From Epiperipatus broadwayi (taxonomy: Eukaryota; Onychophora; Udeonychophora; Euonychophora; Peripatidae): a DNA stretch of 64,000 nt. The translations under genes and the position numbers were made by a program. The stretch is from the NCBI GenBank assembly GCA_028023455.1, contig JAQFVV010012405.1:3413149-3477148 (forward strand), in the 5' to 3' direction. Positions 1 to 10,690 of the stretch are shown here, piece after piece. Below the pieces are notes generated by a model, which was not told where the DNA came from, did no database searches, and saw only the letters and a program-made list of their open reading frames with translations. The number at the start of each line of letters is the position of its first letter. Positions within the stretch are counted from its first letter, which is position 1.

Positions 1-353
1 CTTCTTCTTCTTTTTCTTCTTCTTCTTCTTCTTCAATAAAAGCCTTATTGATCTCAATGGTTTACATAAGTTGACATCTAGAAAAATTTGAAATTTAACA
101 TACAATTAATAATATTAGGGTAAACACATATAAATGAATTTAGTGGTTACACTTTGTGGTTAATGGACTATAACAATATAAAAATTAAAAAAAGCAAAAA
201 TAATCAGAGTTCTAACGTTTGAGGAGCTTATTTAGTTTTGTCCGCATGTCACTTTGAATGTTAGTTGTATGATAGTTTTTCTTTGCAGCATTCACAGCAT
301 TGATGGTTGTTTTAACAATGACCATGTTGCTGCATATGAGTGGGGGTTGGTTA

Positions 354-3300
354 TTATTTTACTCTATTTCGAATGTGTAGCAGTTTGTTGCTAAATGTAG
401 CTGGGTGTCGTCTGGTGTTATTGCCAATTAAGAAAGTACATCGGGTGCACCAATATGCATATAGAACAAATGTGGCTGCCCTAATGCTAGGTATTGATCT
501 TCCCTGAAAAGCAGCTATTATGTGATTAATGATTGTACCCGGTTTTCTGTAGGTGTTACACATCATCTGTCAGGTTTGGTTAAGTGCTACACATTGATAA
601 ATAAAGTGGTCCAGTGTCTCTTCTGCTCGATGGCAGAGTCCACAGAAGGGGTCAATAGATATATACATTTTTTTGTGATAAAGAAAGTGGGTTGTTGGCA
701 AGGCAATGAGATTGATTTTCATGATAAAATCAAAGTATTTGGGCTCTAGAGCCCATTTTTTATATTTCTGGAAGAGTCCACAGAAGGGGTCAATAGATAT
801 ATACATTCTTTTGTGATAAAGAAAGTGGGTTGTTGGCAAGGCAATGAGATTGATTTTCATGATAAAATCAAAGTATTTGGGCTCTAGAGCCCATTTTTTA
901 TATTTCTTGAGTAGTCTCTTGTTGTTAATTCCTAGCATAGGTTGTATAACATTAGTATCTGCTTCTCTGTTTATTAAACCATAAATATCCCAGTATGAAT
1001 ACTTATGCAAATACTGTTCTGGAATCTTGTCTGTGGTTTTGCATTGGTATATAATGTTGGTGAAAAAGGAACCTTTTGGAGGTGGTCTATCTGTTGGAGT
1101 AACTTCTAGCAAGTGGTTAATTTTGGGGTATTTGGCAAGTATTGTGATTATCGAGTTCCTTAACTTCTGTATATGAAAAACATTGATGTTGTGCAAGCCA
1201 AGTCCATTTTTTATTAGAGGTTGGCTAAGTTTTTTTGTGGAAATTGCTACTGTTTTTCTGGCCCAAAGTAGTTTATTATATATGGTTTTAATTTTTGAAA
1301 TGAACCCCTTTGAGAATGAAATAACCGGTACATAGTAAGTTATTTTGGTTGTGATAAGCTGGTTAATTAACTGTACTTTGGAATATAGTGAAAGATATGC
1401 CTTGGACAAGGAGTTTATAATTTTTGTGGCTTCTTCTTTAAGTTTATTTTGGATATGACATCTCATTCCTGTAATTCCCATATGAAATGGGAACCCAAGG
1501 AAAGAGTTTGGTTTTGATTTGTAAATTGATGTACATGGTTTACCAGTGTATAGAGACCAGGCTGTGGTTTTTGCTGGATTAAATGATAATTCATATTTTT
1601 GTGAGTATTCTTGTAATATCTTTTGGAGTTGCGGTATTTGTTTTTTTGATGTTAGGAATATGGTAACATCATCCATATAGGCGATGCATGTAGTGCGCTG
1701 TGTTGTGTCTGGTATCTCGATCCCAGTAAATGCATTTTGTATGCTTTTAATAAGGGGATTGATGTAAAATATAAACAATAGTGAACTAAGAGGGATCCTT
1801 GGGATATAGATTTGGTGGGTGTGAAAGATGGTGAGTTTCTTCCATTTAAAGTTATATGGATCTCTCTGTTCAGAAGCAGGTTAGCAATTATATATAGATG
1901 TGTTCTAGGAATTTCTGTGTCTTTTAGCATTTTTAGAAGTGTGTATATATTGACTGAGTCAAATGCAGCTTCTATATCAAGCTGCACAACAACGGGTCCG
2001 TATTTTTTCCGCTGTTTTACTGTTGCTAGAATTGCTTTGAAGAATAAAGCTGCTTCTGTTGTTGAATAATTTTTCTTTGCATATTGTGCTTCGGAGATAA
2101 GTGGCATTATATACGGTTCAATTTGATCTTTAATAATTTTCTCCATAATTTTGATTGGCAAAGGTCCCATAGATATTGGTCTGAGGTCTGTAATAGGTGG
2201 AATAATTGCTTTCTTTTTATTATAGGGTACTATGACTATTGGATAGACACCCTCCATGGGTTGAATTTGTTGCGCTAGATGGTTTGCTAACTGACACAAA
2301 TACTCTGTTGTAAATTTGCTTAGATGCTTTAATACAAACAATGGAACTCCAGGACTACCTGGATGGCAAGCGTTTCGAATAGTATTTAGTTTTGTTGTGA
2401 ATAGATCTTTTGTGAATGGGGTTTTTGTCTCTGGTGGGCCAAACAGATTATGTGGTATTTTATATGGTTGTCTTTCTTGTAATTTCTCTTTAAAATATTC
2501 AAAAATTGGCATAATCATATTGTGTCCCGCATATGTTCCACTATTTGTATATAGTGCCATTGGCACTTTTACATCTGGTTGGTTCCCCAGTGCCCATCTT
2601 ATATAATCTCTTGTCCAAGTGTGTGGCCTGGTTAGGCATACCTTGCTTTTCTTTATCTTCAGATAGCTTTTGAGTTCTTCACATGCTTTATAGTATGCAT
2701 GTGTAAGCTTGAATATATACTGCTGGGTGCAGTGTGATGGATTAATCATGATTATTCTCTGGTGTAACTGATCTGCCAGAGACAAAAGTCTTGATGGTGG
2801 AGGTTGTTTTTTTGTTATATGGTTGATGTTAAAGGACAACATTCCCATAAATGCTAGATATTTCTGGACCGGGTTCAAAGTCATATCTTTGATTTTGTTT
2901 AGCATTATGTATGTCTCAGAGAACAGAAATTCAGGGGTTGTTTCTGGGAGTAAAACTCTTATTGTTCTTGTAAGTGGAAAGGGTGATATTTGAATTTGGT
3001 CACAGTCAATTGTGACTATTTGAGCTGAGTGATTGGAAAAAGTTGAGGGAGTTAGTTTTATTTCAATAAGGTGGTGAAGCATTGGAGAATAAAAGCACAG
3101 ATCAATAAGTGAAGAGAAGCGATTATTGTGGAAAGAGATGGCATCATCTGGCAAAAAACCTTGGCCACTCATTAGTGGTATGTTTATTCTGTGAAGCCAA
3201 CGTTGGGTAAATTCCTGATATTTTAAATTTAAAATCTCCAATTAAGAATGTTGGGTTTGAAGTTGTAGCTAACCTTGAATTAATGTTTGCAATTATGGTA

Positions 3301-3661
3301 TCTATTTTTTTATCCTGTAAAGGCATATATACAAAAACCAGATTTATTGTTATGCTTTTTTGGTTGAAGGTTGCAATTAATAAGTTCATGTCAATGTGAA
3401 TTATTTTGAACATTGTGAATGGGCAATTTCTAGCAATTATGAGTCCAGTTCCAGCTGAGGGAGAGGAAGAGTCTCTGGAGCATGCACAGAAACCTTCCAT
3501 ATTTAAATGTTTGGCTGGTCAGTTTGTGATCCAGCATAAATTTTTGTCTCAAGTATACCAAGCAAGTGTGGTTGTATATCCTTGATCCAATGTTTTAACT
3601 TATTAATTTTTGAGGTTGAGTTCAAACCCCTGACATTGATTGCCACAATTTTTATTTTCAT
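354..3661 (-). pseudogene. LINE ORF2: endonuclease plus reverse transcriptase, frameshifted
   Basis: The first ATG (3661) lies 28 nt after the end of ORF1. The first 52 codons open like an apurinic-type endonuclease (KIVAINVRGLN, then GILETKI) and end in a stop near 3505. A second frame (3500-3144) carries the middle of the domain (GTGLIIARN, VFVYMPLQ, FLIGDF). A further shift near 3235 leads into the 529-codon frame to 1652 with the reverse transcriptase fingers and palm (RPISMGPLPIKI, QLDIEAAFDSVN, ISQGS). Another shift near 1780 leads to the frame carrying YMDD (about 1670-1680), the thumb and the knuckle C-x2-C-x8-H-x4-C. The last piece (566-354) is a separate frame. An in-frame 46-codon duplication lies before the knuckle. 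The family nicks target DNA and reverse-transcribes its own RNA. This copy cannot make an intact protein. Confidence 0.88.
635..910 (-). repeat. 138-bp tandem duplication inside LINE ORF2
   Basis: Two nearly identical direct copies with a period of 138 bp: the same 10-mer starts at 641 and at 779. 138 is 46 codons, so the duplication keeps the frame, and the translated segment with WALEPKYFDF and SIDPFCGL appears twice. The only difference I saw in the core is one T/C substitution, so the duplication is young or gene-converted relative to the other decay of this LINE. Confidence 0.93.
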
Positions 3662-3689
3662 TATATGTTTTTTGATTGAGATTTAAATA

Positions 3690-4489
3690 TTAGGGTTGAT
3701 CTGGTGTTTCTTCCCATTCATTCTCATATTCCATTTCCAGATCTTCATCTGTTTCCACTGTAGTTGTATTGTTGTGATCAGAGAGACTAAGGTTGGCTTC
3801 TGTTTTGATTTTTTTGGGCCCTCTATTTTTCTTTGGTGGGCAGCCTGGTCTTCTTCTTTGTTCTGTGTCAGCTTTGGTGATTTGAGGCATATTTGGGGTG
3901 ATAGCTTTCATAATTTCCATTGTTGTATTATTTTTAATATTGGGTATTTGGTGTGTTATATATATTTTTACTTTAGTTTGAAATCTTGCACGCTGATGTT
4001 CATCGAAAAACTGAATTGCAACGTATCGCGAGTTTGGATGCTCTCCAATACTAGAGACTGTATCCACAATGCTGTTGCTGTCAGCTCCTCGTAAAGAAGC
4101 TCTCTGGGGAATTTATAGAGTGTTAAATTCCTATCAGTGACAGCTAACACTAATGATCTCGGTGAAAAAAATTTTTGGAAAGTTGCGAATAATTTTTTTG
4201 GGATGGTGCTGTTGAAATTAACATTTATTTCTTGCAGTTCATCTTGATTCCATATCGTTGGGGAGGGCTCTACATTATTGTTTTCCATGAGGTTTAAATT
4301 ATTTATGTCAGCTTGATTTACCTTCCTAAATCTTGCTGTCTGTGTTAATGCTGGACTATTTTCGATGCTGTGAAGCTGCTGGTTTATTTTTGTTATGTTT
4401 GCGTATGTTTTTGCGATAGTGGCAGTTTTCATTTTATCGCCGTTTGTTTGAGCGCAATTTACGTCGTTTGCTTCTTGACGCGACGCCAT
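3690..4489 (-). pseudogene. LINE ORF1 protein, one frameshift
   Basis: The frame starts at 4489 (MASRQEANDV) and runs 173 codons to 3968. The protein then continues in another frame (4067-3690, 125 codons), so one indel near 4050 breaks it. Its position immediately upstream of ORF2 in the same orientation identifies it as ORF1, which in this class usually binds the element RNA. No CCHC knuckle is visible. The C-terminal part is basic and proline-rich (RRRPGCPPKKNRGPKK) followed by an acidic tail, which suggests nucleic-acid binding. I do not recognise a named fold in the N-terminal part. Confidence 0.75.
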
Positions 4490-4708
4490 GCTTGTTTATG
4501 ACGTTAGAATTTATTTTTTGTTATGAACGACTGTTTTACTTACTTTTTGCTAGAAAAACAACTGTTCAGTAATTAGCCATCGCTGTCTTTATCTATCACA
4601 GATATATATCACAGGTTTTAAGTGTGAAAACGATTAGAATATGGGGAAAAAAAGATTATTAATAAGACCTTCGTTCTTGATGACTTAGGCATACACGCGC
4701 ATGCGCAT

Positions 4709-4710
4709 TC

Positions 4711-4756
<46 letters not shown>

Positions 4757-4757
4757 A
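4709..4757. repeat. (ATT)n microsatellite
   Basis: An uninterrupted run of ATT trinucleotides next to the SINE remnant. Confidence 0.95.
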
Positions 4758-4825
4758 TAGCAGCATCGGCTGGGAAGCAAACCTGCTAACTTGGGACAAC
4801 TGCTTCTCGACCACTAACGTTGACT
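4757..4825 (-). mobile_element. tRNA-derived SINE remnant
   Basis: The reverse complement reads as an A-box-like segment (GTTAGTGGTCGAGAAG) followed by a B-box-like segment (GCAGGTTTGCTTCCCAG) and the ending CCGATGCTGCT. This matches the order and wording of the two better-preserved units at 57886-58120, but the middle is shortened. It is a decayed member of that SINE family. Confidence 0.6.
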
Positions 4826-4829
4826 ATTC

Positions 4830-6480
4830 TATTATTTTTATTTCTCAAAATTGCAGAAACCTTAATGATTTATTTTATTAAAACAGGCAAAACTGGCAGT
4901 ATGTATAGAGAGTTTTTCCTGTTTTAATAACAATTAAGAGCAAGCATAAGAAATAGTGATCATGTTTTGTTTATTGATTTCTTTTTTTATTTTTTATCTA
5001 CAGATGATGTGCTCATTTTGCCATTTTGTTTTTAAATCTTGGTTTTCATCCTTAGTTATATATTTTTATTGTTTCAAATGATTCAGTTTAGAGTCTTTTT
5101 TCTTTTTTTAAATATCATTTTACTTTCAAAAATATTTTTATAAATAGTATAAAAATAGAGAAAAGACATTTATTAAAAATATCACCATGCACAAATAGAG
5201 CAGAAGTTTTTTTTTTAGTAGCAGGTTGCAATATGATTTTTTCTTCATATAGTTGAAATGTATTTATTTGAAAAATGCTTGTGAGTAAAAAAATATTAAG
5301 GTTTTTTGGAAGTAGATAATTTTTATATGTGATTGCATATTTTGTTTTTATTATATATTTTTTAAAAAACTACAACTCTGCCATTTAAAATGTTTCAGAA
5401 AAAAACTTGTAAATATTAAATACAACCTTAATGCATTAAGGTTATATTTAATATTTTTAAGGTTTTTTTTTCTTCAAGCACATATGTTATTGTCTTTCTT
5501 TTTTTGAAATAAAAGAATATTTAATGTTGAAATTATGTATATTAAAAACATTGAATGAATGATAATATCTTTTTAATTTTCTAATAATTATTACTATATT
5601 CATTACTAATAATTTTTCTATATTCATTACAAAATTGTCGTTTTTTCCCCTCATCCTTTTCATATATTTTTATTATCTCATTATTTTCAGTCACTTAGAC
5701 TAATTGTAAATATTTAACTTCATTAATCATGTCTCTGCAGTAATTATGACAGAGGGGTTGTGTGGGTGCAAGAGATTTTGTCTTTTTTTTTTTTTTATCA
5801 ACTGGAATTAGAATGGCCATACTCATTTTCTAGTGGTTTGTAATAATGGTGAGATGTTTTTTTTTTTTTTTTTTTTACAATTCGTGAAACGTAATTTATT
5901 TATATATTGAAAAGAATATTAAGATTAATAAAAGTTATCGGTACGTAGTAATGGTTGTTTGTCCATGTTTGGTAAAATTACAGTTTAATGTTTTTTTTTC
6001 CCATTAGTTTTTGTGATGCAATGAATAAAGAACCTTTTAAAATGAATAAATTATTTTATATATACATTTACGAACAAAATTAAAGACAAGAAATAAAAAG
6101 ATTTAGTAAATACCTACAAATTAATAAATGTGATTACAATTAGTTTCTATTGTCTTTTTTTTTTTTTTAAAAAAAAAAAAATGTCTTAGCAGAATCCAAA
6201 TTTACAATAAAAGAGTAAAAAGTTTACAAATCTGAAAAGGCTATGAACCAGGATTAATAAAATATATTTAATTATTCATTTTATTCAAATGCAGCATGCT
6301 AAAATTACTTTAAAGCGTTAATATACATAAAAATATTTATTTGAGCAAAGATTATGATAAATATTGTTTTATTAAATTTCGTATAAGATTGGAGTGTTAA
6401 TAATTTTGTTTTACCGCAATATTATCAAATAACACAGAGTTAGTTAATAATAGCAAAGAGATTTTACTTTTATTTATTTA
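4830..6480. other. AT-rich non-coding stretch
   Basis: No coding sequence recognised. It contains long A/T homopolymers (near 5787, 5860 and 6158), a palindrome (listed separately) and nothing else I can name. Confidence 0.6.
5411..5456. repeat. 46-bp near-perfect palindrome
   Basis: The arms at 5411-5433 and 5434-5456 are reverse complements with one mismatch and no spacer, centred on ATGCAT. Confidence 0.9.
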
Positions 6481-6489
6481 TCAATAACA

Positions 6490-6630
6490 CAAAAACATGC
6501 ATATGACTTTATGGCTCGCAAGTTTGTAAGAAGTTTTGAGCACCAGATCTGCAAACGGCATTGATCCTGGAACTTTCCAACCCCCAGTCGGATGCTCTGC
6601 CAACTGCGTCGCTAGGAATTTATTTATTGA
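6490..6630 (-). mobile_element. tRNA-derived SINE-like fragment
   Basis: The reverse complement contains an A-box-like stretch (CAGTTGGCAGAGCATCCGAC), closely resembling the D-arm of ordinary tRNAs. It is followed by a degenerate B-box-like stretch (AAGTTCCAGGATCAATGCC) and an unrelated body. It is GC-richer than its surroundings. No canonical tRNA cloverleaf can be completed, so I call it a SINE fragment. Confidence 0.5.
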
Positions 6631-6904
6631 TAATTTGTCATTGTGTATGATAGATGAATCCATAGTAAGGATTGCATTCAGATCATGGAATATATCACAA
6701 TTACCACTGCTTTAGATGAATTTTAAAGCACATAAAATATATTTTTAATTTAATTACATATCAACTTTTATATTTCCACCATATTCATATATATATGCAT
6801 TTATTTTCAATTTCTTATAAATCATCGTTGTTGCTTTTATTTGATTGCTAAATATTGCTATATTGGTGTTTGTGCATTAAACCAAAGATATTGAGTAATA
6901 ATAA

Positions 6905-9230
6905 TCTATTATAGATGTCTATATAATTATCATCATTTTAACCATTATCAATCTACTGCAGCGTAAAAGTGTCTCCAAGTTTAAAACAAATCCTATAGTT
7001 CTCTTTTCTTCTATATACTAGCAAAATTCTATATTTCATCCATTCATGTCACATTGTGTTCTATTTTTAGGTATTTTAAATTTTTCAGGATAGAATTTAA
7101 AGCATCAACTATCCGTCTGTTATCATATCTTTTACAATATATCCAATTCAGTTCTATTTCAGCTTTTTAATTCTTTCAATTATGGTAGTGATGCCTGTTT
7201 GTTATTTCATCTTTGTGTTTTTTTCCTCAATCTCTTTTGGGTACTTCTAATAGATCTCTTTCCCTACTTTAATGAATGGTCTGAAGTCTTTATCTTATTC
7301 TTCTGATAAGTGTTCAAGTCTCAGATCCATAAGGAAGAACTGATAAAATGCATCTCTTTTCAAAGACATTGTTATATATCCTTTTAATATGATGTATTTT
7401 TCTTCAAAAGTATCACATCCAAAGTTTATTTCTATTATTAATTTTATCCATTATGTTTCTGTCTGTTAGTAATTTAACCAAGGTATTTGTAATAGTTATC
7501 TTCTTTTAATTTATTATTATCAGTCTTTATTTTTTGAGAATATCCATTGAATATATAATTTTAGTCTTTTTAGCATTTATTTTCAGTCCTGCTTTCATAC
7601 TTTCATCAGATAAGCTTTAAAATATTTTCTGAAGCTTGGAAAAATTACCACATCATAACCATATCTAGGTTATGTAAATAATATCAACTTATTTTTACTC
7701 CCTAAGCTTTCCCATTTTACCCATTAAATACTTGTTGTAAAACTAAAGTAAAGGTTATCAATGTTTTTCTTCTTAGTATGACCATATAATCTAATCATTG
7801 GTCTTGCAATTTGATAAGTATTCTTCAGAATAAATTAATATCATAGGATTATATCTTTATTATTCAATGCCCATACTTTAATCACTGTAGAAATGATTAT
7901 ATAATATAATGCTTTTATATAATCTACAAATCCAAAGCGTAATATCAATTTATATTCATTTAATCTTTTTATAACTTCTTTCAATATTTAGATATGTTTC
8001 ACTGTCCTAAAACTATTTTTAAATTCATCTCATTTTTTTTGATTGGTTATAATCCAATGTTCAGTTTAGATGAGTTCTAATTATGTTAGTAAAGATTTTG
8101 TACAGAACTTATAGAAAAGTGATAGATATCTAATTTCTTTATCACCTTTCTTAATGCTAAACAATCTGGACACAACTTCACACCCGCCAATCCCATAATA
8201 TTGTGCTCAGAATCAAATGATCACAAAAGAAAAATAAAGGAGGCATTTTACATCAATGGAAACATCCATGCCATTAATAGAAAGGACACTTGCTTCGAGA
8301 TCTCGAAGAAATGGGCTATGTAATACTAGCTTATTTGAATATTTGTATTTGCATATTTTATTATACATTTTATAAAGGCTATGAATATGAGGCATGGATC
8401 CTCGAAAACGTTAGGCCGATAAACTTTAATACTAATTAATATCTTCTCTAATTAACAATTATATATTTTACATATAGTGAGAAGTAAAGCTATATTTATC
8501 AATATTATAACTGTATTTATCCAATGAACTAGTAACATCTTTATCATTAAATATTTGGTATATAACTTTGTCACTATTTTTTTTAATTTTTTTCACCTGC
8601 TTTTTTAAGATTGGAATTTTTCTTTTCTTCGTAGATTTATTTGTATGTTTCACATCTTCATTTAAAATATGGGGCAATTCAGAAGATATAATAAATATAG
8701 GAGCTACTTTTTTATTACTATTTAATTCATTATAGAATGCTTGATTTTTTTTTTTTTTTTTTTTTGTCTTTTGTAATAGCTTCATCTTTTATTTACAGAA
8801 ACAATTTTTTTTCTAATACCAAAATGTTGTTTTACTCTTTTGAAACATTTTTAAAATATAGCTTTCCTTGAAAATTGACAACTATATTACCTTATATCAT
8901 TATTAAATCTTTTTTATATTTTATAAAACTCTAGATATTCAATTTTTGTTATTGAATCATTTAAAAACATTTCGTATTCCTTCTTTTCTTCATATAATCA
9001 CTTGTCTCACTAAAAAATTTACTGGTAAATAGCTGCTTTTTTTTTTAGTACTTAATAGAATGACTTAATTTTTTATTGATTTCAGTCAAATCTGAATCAT
9101 CGTTAAAGTTTGTTAATATTTTAAAACAATTTCCAAGTTCTAATTTAAATTCATTGGAGTGTTTCTAAAGAAGTTATACAGATACTACAACAGATCCAAA
9201 CATTTTAATTTTGTCAATGTAATACACAGT
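6905..9230 (-). mobile_element. Decayed RTE-clade LINE (copy A)
   Basis: On the minus strand this aligns by eye along its length with copy B at 40815-42790: the same C-terminal region (about 6990-7350), the same palm region and the same linker (8468-9230). The 8785-8468 frame retains a peptide equivalent to the linker segment of copy B (SSELPHILNEDVKH versus ISFELLKILNEEVRH). The 3' end lies near 6905-6960 at an ATCATC-type tail. Stops and indels are frequent and no domain is intact. A segment absent from copy B interrupts it near 8160-8505. Confidence 0.72.
8160..8505. mobile_element. Unidentified insertion inside RTE copy A
   Basis: Comparing copy A with copy B, homology stops near 8160 (after TTCTTAATGCT) and resumes near 8505 (TGTATTTATCCAAT). 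The roughly 340 intervening bases have no counterpart in copy B and are slightly GC-richer in the middle. I do not recognise the family and found no convincing target duplication. Confidence 0.45.
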
Positions 9231-10156
9231 GGATTTCTGCTTAATATGCATTTTATTCATATATGAATTTTGCAGTTCGCCCTTTTTGGAAATTTGGACA
9301 ATGTCTTAAAGTACATACAACAAACATCATTGACTGACATAGAACAGTACATACATAAATGAAATATTTTGGAGTCTTTCCACTATGCAAAGTGTTATAT
9401 CTATATAATATGTTTTTAAGATTTATTTATCAATTTAATTAGATTTATTCTAGGCATTGACCTTCGTATCAAAATCCTCTTATTTCTAAATTTCAACATA
9501 TTATAATTGCCTTTTCAAAACTAAATCTATTTTTATATTAATTTAATCAAGCACTCATTAGTTAACATTGATGGCTTTTTAATCCAGCACAAATTATATA
9601 AACTACTAGTTTCAAGTTAAACTATAAAACAGGAGAATTCAAATATTGTTCTAGTGATATTTTTGGGTTAATTTGAATTTCATATTGGTTATTATCATTT
9701 ATTTTATACGATTATTTAAGAACTTATGTATCAATGAATGCTGATTAAATTTTGATCAGTTTTATAATTTACCTTAATCCATAGATGGTGTATAAAAGAG
9801 TTGCTGGATTTGAAAACCATGAACATTGATTGATGAGTGTTTTATTTATATGATGTTCACTCTGAAGGTGTGTTTGTGTGTTCATTTACTGTATATATTT
9901 GATATTATATTATGTTAAATTTATTTTTAAACATATTTAAAAGTTCTATATCACTACCCATTCTTGACACATATGAATAAAGCTATCTTAAAAATACACA
10001 TGGAAAAAGAGAGGTTAAGTTAGATTTATGTTACCATTTGTTTTTATTTAATAAAACGATATTTTAATCTTTAATTGGGTTTACAGTTTATAGCTGGGCT
10101 AAAAAATATATGATATATTCTTATCTAATAAATGGTTAATATTAATAATCTTTAAT
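9230..10156. other. AT-rich stretch, nothing recognised
   Basis: No open frame, repeat family or RNA motif that I can support. Confidence 0.5.
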
Positions 10157-10690
10157 GTATTTCTTTTTCTTCTTCAGTAATAAACTTTATTTGTTTTAGA
10201 GAGTTACAAAAATTTTACATAGCTTAGATTGTTGTGTTTTACGTGGGCAATTGTAGTTGTAGGTTTACATATATAAAAGTTGATTTATTGGTTTACACAC
10301 GATTGCAGGAATTTTTACAGTGTGGATTAGTTTCAAGGGTTTTACATAGCTTGGATTGCTGTGGTTACATTGAGAATTCATAGATGTAGGTTTAGATATG
10401 TAAAATTTGATTTATTGAATTACATGAGATTACAAATTTTTTTTTATGCTGTGGATTATTTACGAAAGGGTTTTACATGGCATAGGTTGCTGTGGTTACA
10501 TGGTCAATCTGTAGTTGTAGGTTTACATATATAAAAGTTGTTTTATTGATTTGCACAAGATTACACACATTTTATATACTCTGCATTGCTGTATCTGCAG
10601 ATGCAATCTTGGTTTTGTTTTATGTGGTTGATTTCCTGGGTAATAGATGAGGATCTAGCAATTTCCATGATAGTGTGACAATTGTCTGTA
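10157..10690 (-). mobile_element. Probable LINE 3' UTR with tandem repeats
   Basis: Starts at a TTTCTTTTTCTTCTTC run followed by AGTAATAAACTTTATTTG. On the minus strand this is an A/T-rich 3' end with a GAA-type tail, like the LINE end at 1-60. No coding remnant is attached, so this would be a 5'-truncated copy or an unrelated repeat. Confidence 0.4.
10203..10600. repeat. Three-copy tandem repeat, unit about 127-131 bp
   Basis: TTTTACAT followed by a G/T-rich segment starts at 10213, 10340 and 10471. Each copy also holds GTAGTTGTAGGTTTACATATATAAAAGTTG or a close variant, so the copies are diverged but clearly tandem. Confidence 0.8.

Larger units (their letters stand above)
1..4620 (-). mobile_element. 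Near full-length APE-type LINE (two ORFs), decayed
   Basis: Read on the minus strand, this is a non-LTR retrotransposon. It has a short 5' UTR (about 4490-4620), ORF1 (4489-3690), ORF2 with endonuclease and reverse transcriptase (3661-354) and a 3' UTR ending in an AATAAAA-like stretch and a (GAA)n tail, seen as (TTC)n at 1-35. The tail runs to the window edge, so the true 3' end may lie outside. Several frameshifts and one stop break both ORFs, so this copy is dead. The QGS and Y-x-DD reverse transcriptase motifs and a C-terminal CCHC-like knuckle fit the Jockey/I/CR1-type LINEs. I cannot assign the exact clade. Two other LINE 3' halves in this window (near 46 kb and 53 kb) encode related proteins. 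Confidence 0.9.

Noticed and set aside
7600-7625. Minus-strand CTGATGA..GAAA as a hammerhead
   Set aside because: The six intervening bases cannot form stem II and no stem I partner is present.
8468-8785. 105-codon minus-strand frame as an independent gene
   Set aside because: Its sequence is the decayed linker region of RTE copy A, as shown by comparison with 42390-42157.
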